A program made the translations under genes and the position numbers. A stretch of DNA of 64,000 nt from Spiroplasma endosymbiont of Clivina fossor (GTDB lineage Bacteria; Bacillota_I; Bacilli_A; Mycoplasmatales; Nriv7), in contig NZ_OZ035006.1 of assembly GCF_964031115.1 (NCBI RefSeq), positions 1,489,605 through 1,553,604 of the forward strand, given 5' to 3'. Shown in pieces: positions 1 to 8,790 of the stretch (position 1 is its first letter; the number at the start of each line of letters is the position of its first letter). A model generated the notes under the pieces. That model was not told where the DNA came from. It saw only the letters and a list, made by a program, of their open reading frames with translations, and made no database searches.

Positions 1-234
1 TTCAGTTTCCAACACTTTAATATTTGTGGGCACCGAACCCAATGGAAAACCAACAACAGTACAAACATTAACCTTTGTCTTTTTTAACAAATTTTTAGCA
101 TGACTAACATAAATAAGATTAACACATACACTAGCAAATTTGTGCTTCTCAGCATCCACACAAATTTTTTGAATGTCATGACTCGTAGCATGTGAATTTA
201 ATAAAGTATAATCAATAAATTCATTCAGTTTCAT
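1..234 (-). CDS. deoC: Deoxyribose-phosphate aldolase, N-terminal part (gene runs off the window)
   Basis: The 78 visible codons start at the ATG complementary to 232-234, after a purine-rich ribosome site (AGGAGA) near 250. The translation opens MKLNEFIDYTLLNSHAT and contains FASVCVN and VCTVVGFPLGS, which are characteristic of the DeoC TIM barrel. In this family the enzyme cleaves 2-deoxyribose-5-phosphate to glyceraldehyde-3-phosphate and acetaldehyde in nucleoside salvage; the Schiff-base lysine lies beyond the window. It is transcribed away from the membrane-protein/rsmE pair upstream. The identification rests on these family motifs and is fairly secure; completeness cannot be judged. 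Confidence 0.88.
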   Translation of the reverse strand, partial: MKLNEFIDYTLLNSHATSHDIQKICVDAEKHKFASVCVNLIYVSHAKNLLKKTKVNVCTVVGFPLGSVPTNIKVLETE

Positions 235-318
235 AAAACAAGCAAATCTCCTTATTTCTCCTTATTAATTAATTTTTAATAACACAAATATGTTACTAAA
301 AATTAATTATACTACTAA

Positions 319-801
319 TTATTTATTTTTAATTATTAATTCATCATTTAGAATAGAAATTTCACTTTTTGATAATGCCTCTCATTTTAACCTTTGAATA
401 AAAAACTTAATATCAAAGATAATTGTTACTAAACCAAATATTCCAGAAATTCCAATTGATAAACCAAATGCTAAAATAGCATTTTGATGATTTTTAGCAA
501 TTAAAATTAATAAATTGGCTAAAATTGACATCACTGCCATCAATACGATTAATATTAAGTATTTATATGCTTTAAATTGATATTTAACATCAAAATTCTT
601 AATTGATACATAAGTTAATCAAACATAAACTATTATTAAACATAAAGTTATTAATGGAATTAAATAACTAGCAATTTCAAAGCCACCACTTAAAGGTAAA
701 TTTGATTTTTGAACGCTAATAAATACCATTGTTAAAAACAATCAATTAATTGCAAATAATAAATTTAAAATTACACCCACTCGCTTTGAACTTAAAGACA
801 T
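319..801 (-). CDS. Hypothetical four-helix membrane protein
   Basis: A 160-residue ORF read with TGA as Trp (MSLSSKRVGVILNLLFAINW...). It has about four hydrophobic segments at roughly residues 10-30, 42-65, 82-105 and 112-135, and a charged C-terminal tail ending in ELIIKNK. I recognise no domain. The start is supported by AAAGGAGC about 8 nt upstream. That ribosome site lies in the last codons of rsmE, whose stop is at 804, so the two genes are almost certainly co-transcribed and translationally coupled. Function is unknown; it may be a small integral membrane protein specific to Spiroplasma. Confidence 0.7.
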
Positions 802-803
802 TC

Positions 804-1544
804 TTATTGCTCCTTTAACTTTTCATGTTCATAACCGATATTAGCAAGAAATGCTAAAACAGCTGTTTCTGATCTTAAAACTCTTTTTCCTAAATTAATT
901 GCATGAAAACCTTCAAAATTAAAAAATTCTAATTCTTTATCACTAAAACCACCCTCAGGTCCACAAATAAAAGTAATACTTGTTGACTTGGGTAATGGTA
1001 ACATTAGTGCCGACAATGAACAGGTTGCTAATGTTAATTCATTAGCAATTAAATTTAATTCGCTCTTATAAGGAATAATAGCAGTAACATCAGTAATAAT
1101 ATCAACAATTTTTGGAATTTGATTACGATTCGACTGTTGTGCTGCTTCTTTAGCAATCTTTTGTCAACGCATCATCTTTTTTTGTTTATCATCATTTCGT
1201 TTAATCTTAGTAACACTTCGTTCTAAAGCAATACCAATAATTTGTGTCACACCTAATTCAGTTGCTTTTTGAACAATTCAATCATTACGATCTTGTTTAA
1301 GCAATGGCATTAATAATGTTACAACTATTTCTAATTCGGTATTTTCCAATAAATTTTTTTGAATTTCAACTTTTAATTGTGGTTTCTTTTCAATTATCTT
1401 CGTTTGATATTTTTTACCATTATATACAGCAATTAACAAGTCATTAATTTGAAATCTTAAAACATTAACTAAATGATGAGTATCAATATCATTAAAAATT
1501 AAATTGCCGAATTCATCTTGAAAATGAGCAAAATAACATTGCAT
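804..1544 (-). CDS. rsmE: 16S rRNA (uridine1498-N3)-methyltransferase RsmE
   Basis: A 246-residue protein read across in-frame TGA (Trp) codons, of normal family length. It opens MQCYFAHFQDEFGN. It carries the family motif WIVQKATELGV, an SNR-containing segment (KEAAQQSNRNQIP), and the C-terminal SAM-binding knot motifs ICGPEGGFSDKE and NLGKRVLRSETA. These identify the SPOUT-fold enzyme that methylates U1498 of 16S rRNA after 30S assembly. The gene is upstream of, and touches, the membrane-protein gene at 319-801. The start is placed at the first ATG after the intergenic region; confidence is high. Confidence 0.93.
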
Positions 1545-1587
1545 TATATCACCTACTCCAATATTAATTATATCATTTTTAAATCAT

Positions 1588-1842
1588 GGTCGCGTTTAGT
1601 TTTCTTAGGTATTGCTTTGAAGAAGTAAAACAATCAGCTAATTATATTATTTAATTACTAAACTAACCCTGCCTTTCTTGTTATTGTCATTTTTATTCGT
1701 TACCATTTTATCATATTATTGAATTTTTACACAACAAAAATCATACATAAGAAATATATACTTAATTTGAATATTGAAATAATTTATAGTAAATGATTAT
1801 TTTTTCTTTTTTAAAAAATACCTAAGAAAACTAAACGCGACC
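1588..1842. mobile_element. MITE-like deletion derivative of the ISLre2-type element
   Basis: A 255 bp non-coding unit bounded by a near-perfect inverted repeat, GGTCGCGTTTAGTTTTCTTA at the left and its complement at the right. About 150 bp on the left matches the 3-prime end of the ISLre2-type element, as at 18310-18469. About 105 bp on the right matches its 5-prime end, as at 10510-10613. The transposase gene is missing, so the unit looks like an internally deleted derivative that could be moved by a full-length relative. I see no clear target duplication. Confidence 0.75.
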
Positions 1843-1914
1843 GATAATTAAATTGTAGTTACTTTTCTTTCAAAATTAATCAAATATTTTTCCACCTAAC
1901 AAAACTTTACGCGT
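1843..1914 (-). repeat. Partial copy of a recurrent terminal block with phage-like end
   Basis: This 70 bp piece matches the last part of the blocks at 13004-13196 and 15417-15609 and ends CCTAACAAAACTTTACGCGT. The same terminal motif closes the plectrovirus fragments at 20897 and 43869. It abuts the MITE on one side and a decayed coding remnant on the other. Confidence 0.6.
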
Positions 1915-2092
1915 TCAAAAAGACAACAAGAAAAAAGAGCAAGAAAAAGCAGATCAAGAAAAAGAAAAAAGCCAACAAAGACAACAATGATTAACTGAAT
2001 AATTACTTAAATTTAATGATGGATTAAAATTATTTCTTGTTGCTAACAAAAAGGATGATAATTTGATTATATTGTGTTAATATTTAACTAAG
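1915..2092 (+). pseudogene. Decayed C-terminal coding remnant, unidentified
   Basis: One frame reads a Gln/Lys/Glu-rich coiled-coil-like stretch (KADQEKEKSQQRQQWLTE), then a TAA, then continues in the same frame (LLKFNDGLKLFLVANKKDD...) to a second TAA at about 2092. The 5-prime side has been replaced by mobile DNA. This looks like the tail of a lost chromosomal gene. I cannot name it. Confidence 0.4.
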
Positions 2093-2168
2093 TAATTCTA
2101 GTAATAGGTTTACTTAATGCTTACGCATATTGAAAAAGTTGAGAAAATATGTGTATTAAGTTTTTGGG

Positions 2169-2195
2169 GGAAACAATTTAATTGTTTCCTTTTTA
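2169..2195 (+). terminator. Rho-independent terminator upstream of truB
   Basis: A perfect stem (GGAAACAATT paired with AATTGTTTCC) is followed by a T run. It would end transcription from the decayed region before the truB promoter. Confidence 0.75.
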
Positions 2196-2210
2196 GTTGT
2201 ATTGGTAAAT

Positions 2211-2239
2211 TTTTCAAGGTCTTTTAAGTATGATATAAT
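2211..2239 (+). promoter_or_regulatory. Promoter of truB-ribF
   Basis: TTTTCA (2211-2216) and TATAAT (2234-2239) are separated by 17 nt, with a TG one base before the -10 (extended -10). A GGAG ribosome site follows and the truB ATG is at 2263. Confidence 0.65.
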
Positions 2240-2262
2240 ATCTTTGGAGATTTTTTATTATA

Positions 2263-3123
2263 ATGAATTCAGGAATTTTACTAATTGATAAACCTACTGG
2301 GATGACATCGCATCAAGTAGTATCTTATCTTAAAAAAAAGTTTAAATATTATAAAGTTGGTCACGCTGGAACTTTAGACCCTCTAGCTACTGGTGTACTA
2401 ATAATTTTGGTCAATCAAGCGACAAAGATTTCTTCATTATTATTGAACGAAACGAAAGAGTATTTAGTAACAATGCAATTTAATATTTTAACTAATAGTG
2501 GTGATATTACAGGTAATGTTATTGCTAATGATAATAAGTTAATTACAAAAGAACAATTTCTTAGTTGTTTAAAGTTTTTTCCGTTATCATACAATCAAAT
2601 ACCACCTAAATATTCTGCAATTAAGTTTCAAGGGAAAAAACTTTATGAATATGCTCGCAAGGAACAAGAAGTATTATTAGCAAAACGAGTTGTTAAGTTA
2701 GATTATTTAGAGTTAGTAAGTTTTGATTTTCCTTATGCTTCCTTAAAAGTTAAATGTTCAAAAGGAACATATATTCGTAGTTTAGTAGTAGACATTGCTA
2801 AAACTTTAAATACGATAGCAACAGTAAAAGAATTGCAGAGAATAGCTAGTGGTGTATATAAGATTAGTAATTGTTGAGAACTTGATAAAATTCAAGAACA
2901 AAATATGATTTCATTATCAAATGTATTACAAAACTATATGCCACTTATTAATATTAAGGAAACAAAAGATATTAAAAATGGTAAGGTTATTCAATTAAAA
3001 GGTGTTGAAAATGATACTGTATTGTTAACTGATAATAATCAAATTCCATTAGCAATATATGTTAAGGGACCAGAAAATAAATATTATTGTAAAAAAGGAT
3101 TATGAAATGATGAAAATAATTAA
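2263..3123 (+). CDS. truB: tRNA pseudouridine-55 synthase TruB
   Basis: A 286-residue protein; several in-frame TGA codons are read as Trp, including one near the C-terminus that a standard code would treat as a stop. It begins MNSGILLIDKPTGMTSH and contains VGHAGTLDPLATG, with the expected catalytic Asp at residue 39 and a KCSKGTYIRSL segment typical of TruB. The enzyme makes pseudouridine at position 55 in the T-loop of most tRNAs. The C-terminal region after residue 215 resembles a small PUA-like tail. The last codons overlap the start of ribF by 17 nt, and truB-ribF is a common firmicute-type operon. Confidence 0.93.
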
Positions 3124-4000
3124 TACTATTGATGAAAAACAGCAATTTTCAAATAAACAAGTAGCTTGTTTAGGATTTTTTGATGGCCTTCATATTGGAC
3201 ATCAAGTGTTAATGAAAACAGTATTAAACGAAGCTAAAGAAAATAATTATCAATCACTATTTTTTACTTTTTCAATAGCACCAAAGAAAATAATTTTACA
3301 ACAACAATATGATGACTTGCTTGATATGGAAGATAAGCAAAAATTAGTTTCATTAATGGGATTTGATAATTTTGTTATTTTTCCATTTAATGATAATACA
3401 AGAAAATGATCAGTTGAACAGTTTATTTTTTATCTTAAACAATTGAATATTGATATTATCGTTGTTGGTGATGATTTTCGTTTTGCAAATTTTGGTTTGG
3501 GAAATATTAGTCATTTGCAAAAAAATTTTTCTAAAGTAATTGTTGTTAATAAAGTTTTAATTAATAATGATATTCGGGTATCAACAACATATATTCGTCA
3601 GTTACTACAAGAAAAACAAATTACTAGTGCTAATAAGTTATTATTGCAACCTTATAATATTAAAGGTATTGTTGTTAAAGGTAATAAATTAGGTAATAAA
3701 ATTCAATTTCCAACAGCAAATATTCATTTAAATGATAATTTTTCAATATTAAATGCGGGTGTTTATATTACTAATGTTAGTTTAGATAATAAAAACTATC
3801 AAGCAATTTCTTGTATTATTAGAATTGATAATGTTTTAAAATGTGAATCATATATTCTTAATTTCAATAATAATATTTATGGCGTAAAAATTAAAATTTC
3901 CTTTTTAAAGTATTTACGAGATAATGTTGCTGTTAAAAGTTTAGAACATTTAAAACAATTAATTAGTGAAGATTACAGCAGACGCATAAAGTTTTGTTAG
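3107..4000 (+). CDS. ribF: Bifunctional riboflavin kinase / FMN adenylyltransferase, C-terminus altered by insertion
   Basis: A 297-residue protein in code 4. The ATG at 3107 follows AAAGGA by about 8 nt. The N-terminal adenylyltransferase half shows LGFFDGLHIGHQVL and the VVGDDFRFANFG and TYIRQLL segments. The C-terminal kinase half shows KGNKLGNKIQFPTANI and a NFNNNIYG segment. It converts riboflavin to FMN and then FAD. The final residues (SRRIKFC) are encoded by the repeat block that begins at about 3981, so the native last residues appear to have been replaced by mobile DNA. Both active domains look complete, and activity is probably retained. Confidence 0.9.
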
Positions 4001-4172
4001 GTAGGTAAATATTTGATTAATTTTGAAAGAAAAGTAACTACAATTTAATTATCGTTTTATTTGAAAAATAAGTAATAAAACAAAATATTTAATATTAACA
4101 AACATAATCTTAATAAAAGGTTATAAAAACTAAGTAAAATGCTTATAAAAACAACATTAAAATAATTTTTTA
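3981..4172 (+). repeat. Terminal block beginning GACGCATAAAGTTTTGTTAG
   Basis: A non-coding block of about 190 bp, also present inverted at 13004-13196 and 15417-15609 and partly at 1843-1914. It starts with the phage-like terminus and ends exactly where an IS1595a end begins. It supplies the last codons and the stop of ribF. Its origin is uncertain: the terminus of a diverged plectrovirus or of an unrecognised IS. Confidence 0.6.
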
Positions 4173-4489
4173 TTTTAATTTTGTCGAAAACTCTTGATAT
4201 TTATTGAATATACTTAATTTTAGGTATATTTTTAATATGATAGAGATGGATAATAATTATGGAAAAAATAATTCAAGAACTAGTAAATACTTTAACAGAT
4301 GATCAATTTTTAGAATTTTATGAAAAAGTCAAACAACAAGCAGAATTAATAAAAAAACAAAAACGTTTAAATGAAATTGATCAAAAATTTAGAGCGCAAG
4401 GTATTAAATGCCCTAAATGTGAAGCTTACCATTGCGTTAAAAATGGACATAATTCAGAAGGAAAACAAAAATATTTATGTAAAAATTGC
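4173..4489 (+). mobile_element. IS1595a fragment (5-prime end, truncated transposase)
   Basis: It starts with the IS1595a end TTTTAATTTTGTCGAAAACT and holds the leader, a ribosome site and the first 77 codons of the transposase from 4259 (MEKIIQELVNTL... with CPKC and CKNC zinc-ribbon halves). It is then cut by a second, oppositely oriented IS1595a copy beginning at 4490. Confidence 0.8.
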
Positions 4490-4844
4490 TTTTAATTTTG
4501 TCGAAAACTCTTGATAAAATAAAAAAAATCATCAACTTGATAATTTTAAAAGGCTTTTATGTAAAATTACTATTTTTACTTTAACTTTTTTATACATTAA
4601 AATATAATACCGCTGTTTGTTGGTTTGGAGTTAAACCCTTATGTTGGTATTTTCATTTTCAGAGATTTAAATAATTTTGAATATTAGTAAAACCTAAACC
4701 ATGATAATAGACTTCTTGCAAAATTAATATGATAATTATAATTTTTAAATTTAAAATAAATATAAAAGTGTTATTAAAATAATTTTTAGATTATTTTTAC
4801 AAATATTTTGTCATTAAAACATAATAAAAATTATTATTTACAAT

Positions 4845-5912
4845 AGACTTCTTGCAAAATTAATTTAAAATATAATTGAATTGTTGTTTTTAATAAAAAG
4901 GTGGAATTTAAATGAAATTTAAAAAAAATAATCAAATAAGTGATAAAAATTTTTTAAGATTAACTGGTATTAAACATACTACTTTTAATAAAATGCTAGA
5001 AATTTTAAAAATAGAAGAATTAAAAAAGAGATTTCGTCGCGGAAGAACCAATAAATTATCATTAGAAAATCGTATTTTAATGACTTTAGAATATTGAAGA
5101 GAATATAGAACTTATTTTCATATTGCAAAAAGTTATGATATTAGTGAAAGTAGTTGTTATAGAAATATCAAATGAATTGAAGACACTTTAATAAAACACC
5201 CTAATTTTCAACAACTTACTGGTCAAAAATCACTATTAAAAGATTATTTCAAAGATAAGACTGTTATAATTGATGTAACTGAAAGCCAAATCCAACGCCC
5301 AAAAAAAGACAAAAACAGCACTACTCAGGAAAAAAGAAAAAACACACAATAAAAACACAAGTTATAATTGAAAAAGATAGTAAAAAAATTATTAGTTCTG
5401 ATTTTTCTTATGGTAAAAACCATGACTTTAAAATTTTAAAAGATTCAAAAATTAAATTTTTACCAGAAACAACTGTTTTAGTGGATTTAGGTTATCAAGG
5501 CATACAAAAAATTAATCATAATGTTTTAATTCCTAAAAGAAAATCAAAGAAAAACCCTTTAAATAAAGAAGAAAAGCAAAATAATGAGCGAATTTCAAAA
5601 ATGAGAATTGTTATTGAAAATGTTTTTGCTATACTTAAAAAATTTAAAATTATTAGTGAAAAATATCGAAATCGTAGAAAAAGATTTGCTTTAAGATTTA
5701 ATTTAATAGCTTCAATTTATAATTTACAACTATTAGTTTAAATATATTTGATAATTTAAAATTTCAGTCTTTTTTTATTGTAAATAATAATTTTTATTAT
5801 GTTTTAATGACAAAATATTTGTAAAAATAATCTAAAAATTATTTTAATAACACTTTTATATTTATTTTAAATTTAAAAATTATAATTATCATATTAATTT
5901 TGCAAGAAGTCT
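4845..5912 (+). mobile_element. IS5a, complete 1068 bp copy
   Basis: Inverted ends AGACTTCTTGCAAAATTAAT, flanked by AAT on both sides (4842-4844 and 5913-5915). It contains the two-frame transposase at 4912-5741. Apparently complete copies also lie at 11899, 13442, 15623 and 49093, and a 1066 bp frameshifted copy at 60845. Confidence 0.9.
4912..5741 (+). CDS. IS5-family transposase made by -1 frameshift (ORF A + ORF B)
   Basis: ORF A (4912-5352, 146 aa) opens MKFKKNNQISDKNF, with a helix-turn-helix region and the first catalytic Asp in VIIDVTESQ. ORF B lies in the -1 frame and supplies DLGYQGI (second Asp), MRIVIENVFA (Glu) and the C-terminus. Slipping at A_AAA_AAA_G (5301-5307) joins them through a KKRQKQHYSGKKKK segment, typical of the DDE_Tnp_4 fold, to give about 276 residues. 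All complete copies keep the same overlap, so this is a programmed frameshift and not damage. Without the slip only the truncated 146 aa product is made, which may act as a regulator (inference). Confidence 0.85.
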
Positions 5913-6939
5913 AATAAAAAAAGACTGAAATTTTAAATTATCAAATATATTTAAACTAATAGTTGTAAATTATAAATTGAAGCTATTAAATTAAATCTTA
6001 AAGCAAATCTTTTTCTACGATTTCGATATTTTTCACTAATAATTTTAAATTTTTTAAGTATAGCAAAAACATTTTCAATAACAATTCTCATTTTTGAAAT
6101 TCGCTCATTATTTTGCTTTTCTTCTTTATTTAAAGGGTTTTTCTTTGATTTTCTTTTAGGAATTAAAACATTATGATTATCATATTAATTTTGCAAGAAG
6201 TCTATTGTTTTTGTAAACGTTTGGTGTTTGTGGATTTAACATAAATATTGTTATTATTATCAATTGCCATTTGAATACAGCATTTAGTATTAGTTGCGAA
6301 TGGGTCAAGGTGAATTCTTCGTGGATCAGTTTTATATTTGAAATTTCCTTTATGAATTTCTTTAATAAATGTTTCATCGATTTGGATTTTACCAGATAAT
6401 TTTTTAAATTTTAATTGGGTATTTTCTAATTGTTTTGATTTCATTAATTTTTGACGATTATATCAAGCAGTTTTTAATGTAGTTTTAATAAAACGAGAAA
6501 TTGTTTTACTAGATTGCCCCAGCAATGAAATTTGAATCAATAAATTTCATTGTTCATAATTTAAATGACTTCAATAAATAAAATGATTACGAAAAGCGTC
6601 AAAACTTGCACGGCAATTTTTACATAAATATTTTTGTTTTCCTTCTGAATTATGTCCATTTTTAACGCAATGGTAAGCTTCACATTTAGGGCATTTAATA
6701 CCTTGCGCTCTAAATTTTTGATCAATTTCATTTAACCGTTTTTGTTTTTTTATTAATTCTGCTTGTTGTTTAACTTTTTCATAAAATTCTAAAAATTGAT
6801 CATCTGTTAAAGTATTTACTAGTTCTTGAATTATTTTTTCCATAATTATTATCCACCTCTATCATATTAAAAATATACCTAAAATTAAGTATATTCAATA
6901 AATATCAAGAGTTTTCGACAAAATTAAAAGAAATTTTTG

Positions 6940-6968
6940 TTGTCAACAGAGCGGTAATAATATATAAT
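6940..6968 (+). promoter_or_regulatory. Promoter of the tRNA cluster
   Basis: TTGTCA (6940-6945) and TATAAT (6963-6968) with 17 nt spacing, 26 nt before tRNA-Arg. The IS1595a end stops about 10 bp upstream, so the core promoter was spared. Confidence 0.75.
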
Positions 6969-6994
6969 AATTTTGTTATTTAATGACACCATAG

Positions 6995-7071
6995 GCGCCC
7001 ATAGCTCAATTGGACAGAGTGCTTGACTACGGATCAAGAGGTTGCGGGTTCAACTCCTGTTGGGCGCACCA
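6995..7071 (+). tRNA. tRNA-Arg (ACG)
   Basis: A 77 nt cloverleaf with acceptor GCGCCCA/TGGGCGC, anticodon stem CTTGA/TCAAG around CTACGGA (anticodon ACG), T-arm GGTTCAACTCC, and CCA encoded. Confidence 0.95.
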
Positions 7072-7084
7072 TTTTATTTTAATA

Positions 7085-7161
7085 CGGGAAGTAGCTTAGC
7101 TTGGTAGAGCGCTCGGTTTGGGACCGAGAAGTCGTAGGTTCGAATCCTATCTTCCCGACCA
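7085..7161 (+). tRNA. tRNA-Pro (TGG)
   Basis: A 77 nt cloverleaf with acceptor CGGGAAG/CTTCCCG, anticodon stem CTCGG/CCGAG around TTTGGGA (anticodon TGG), T-arm GGTTCGAATCC, and CCA encoded. Confidence 0.95.
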
Positions 7162-7166
7162 TATTT

Positions 7167-7243
7167 GGCGAGATAGCTCAGTTGGTTAGAGTGTTCGGTT
7201 CATACTCGAAAGGTCGAGAGTTCAAGTCTCTCTCTCGCTACCA
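7167..7243 (+). tRNA. tRNA-Met (CAT)
   Basis: A 77 nt cloverleaf with acceptor GGCGAGA/TCTCGCT (G-U first pair), anticodon loop TTCATAC (CAT) and T-arm AGTTCAAGTCT. It is probably elongator Met. A lysidine-modified Ile decoder with a CAT anticodon cannot be excluded from sequence alone. Confidence 0.9.
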
Positions 7244-7261
7244 AGTTATGTTTACGGTTTG

Positions 7262-7294
7262 AAAACGACTTTATTTAAAAAATAAAGTCGTTTT
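7262..7294. terminator. Shared bidirectional terminator after the tRNAs
   Basis: A long stem (AAACGACTTTATT paired with AATAAAGTCGTTT) flanked by A and T runs on both sides. It lies between tRNA-Met and the convergent minus-strand pseudogene whose stop is at 7295, and could serve both. Confidence 0.85.
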
Positions 7295-7644
7295 TTAGTG
7301 TTTCTTTTCTTTTGGTTCTAAACTTTCCATATATTCAACAAAGTTTTGTACTTCTTCATAAATTTCTTCATAAGCGTGTTTTTCGGAATAATGTTCGGTT
7401 AATGTATTCTAGTAAGTGTTCAAGAGTATATTAGACTTGGTACATAACTATAACTAGCTTAATTCAAAATTATATATTCCTGAAATTAAGTTAAATCGTA
7501 ATCCAAATCTTCTAATCTTATTGCGATAACGATAAACTAGTATTTTAAATCTTTTTAATCTAGCAAAAACATGTTCAATGACAATTCTAACTTTACTTAA
7601 AAAGCTATTATATTCCTTTTTATCTGGATTTAAAGGATTATTTT

Positions 7645-8790
7645 TTTTAATTTTGTCGAAAACTCTTGATAAAATAAAAAAAATCATCAACTTGATAATT
7701 TTAAAAGGCTTTTATGTAAAATTACTATTTTTACTTTAACTTTTTTATACATTAAAATATAATACCGCTGTTTGTTGGTTTGGAGTTAAACCCTTATGTT
7801 GGTATTTTCATTTTCAGAGATTTAAATAATTTTGAATATTAGTAAAACCTAAACCATGATAATGAATTAAGGCTTCTTTAAGACTAGATTGTAATTTACT
7901 GATTTTATTTAAGTTACGATAACTAGCTTCAGGATTAATTGTTGTTTTAGTTACACATAAAGTAGAATTTGTTTGTTTTGCTACTAAAAAATATAATTTT
8001 TGCATATCAGAAGTAATAATTGAATTTTCATTAATTAATTCTTTGTTCATATTTTCAATAACTCATTGTTTTTGTAAACGTTTGGTGTTTGTGGATTTAA
8101 CATAAATATTGTTATTATTATCAATTGCCATTTGAATACAGCATTTAGTATTAGTTGCGAATGGGTCAAGGTGAATTCTTCGTGGATCAGTTTTATATTT
8201 GAAATTTCCTTTATGGATTTCTTTAATAAATGTTTCATCGATTTGGATTTTACCAGATAATTTTTTAAATTTTAATTGGGTATTTTCTAATTGTTTTGAT
8301 TTCATTAATTTTTGACGATTATATCAAGCAGTTTTTAATGTAGTTTTAATAAAACGAGAAATTGTTTTACTAGATTGCCCCAGCAATGAAATTTGAATCA
8401 ATAAATTTCATTGTTCATAATTTAAATGACTTCAATAAATAAAATGATTACGAAAAGCGTCAAAACTTGCACGGCAATTTTTACATAAATATTTTTGTTT
8501 TCCTTCTGAATTATGTCCATTTTTAACGCAATGGTAAGATTCACATTTAGGACATTTAATACCTTGCGCTCTAAATTTTTGATCAATTTCATTTAAACGT
8601 TTTTGTTTTTTTATTAATTCTGCTTGTTGTTTAACTTTTTCATAAAATTCTAAAAATTGATCATCTGTTAAAGTATTTACTAGTTCTTGAATTATTTTTT
8701 CCATAATTATTATCCACCTCTATCATATTAAAAATATACCTAAAATTAAGTATATTCAATAAATATCAAGAGTTTTCGACAAAATTAAAA
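7645..8790 (-). mobile_element. IS1595a, complete copy inside IS5b
   Basis: A 1146 bp element with inverted ends TTTTAATTTTGTCGAAAACT, flanked by the 8 bp duplication ATTATTTT (7637-7644 and 8791-8798). Its transposase gene is intact, making this the best reference copy in the window. Confidence 0.9.
7745..8704 (-). CDS. IS1595-type transposase, intact
   Basis: 319 residues in code 4. An N-terminal coiled segment (MEKIIQELVNTL) is followed by a four-Cys zinc ribbon, CPKC at about residues 45-48 and CKNC at about 71-74. The DDE core begins with KIQIDETFIKEIHKGNF and continues through CCIQMAID. The C-terminus carries HYHGLGFTNIQNYLNLW and ends in FNV. Zinc ribbon plus ISXO2-like DDE core plus an 8 bp duplication fits the IS1595 family; the exact subgroup is not established. 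The ribosome site AGAGGTGG is close upstream. Confidence 0.82.

Larger units (their letters stand above)
4709..6203 (-). mobile_element. Deleted minus-strand IS5a hosting a complete plus-strand IS5a
   Basis: Bases 4709-4844 and 5913-6175 match the 3-prime half of IS5a on the minus strand. The sequence then jumps at an ATTA microhomology (about 6178) to the terminal 25 bp of an IS5a end, so the N-terminal coding half is deleted. The intact copy at 4845-5912 sits inside it with target duplication AAT. Confidence 0.75.
4490..6929 (-). mobile_element. IS1595a copy split and partly deleted by nested IS5a elements; transposase is a pseudogene
   Basis: The right part, 6204-6929, carries the transposase start (ATG at 6843, complement) through the IDETFI catalytic segment to about residue 215 (KRLQKQ). 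The left part, 4490-4708, carries the C-terminal coding end and the other inverted repeat. Between them lie nested IS5a elements (4709-6203), and about 200 bp of IS1595a coding sequence has been lost, so the transposase cannot be made. The right end abuts the tRNA promoter at 6940. Confidence 0.8.
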
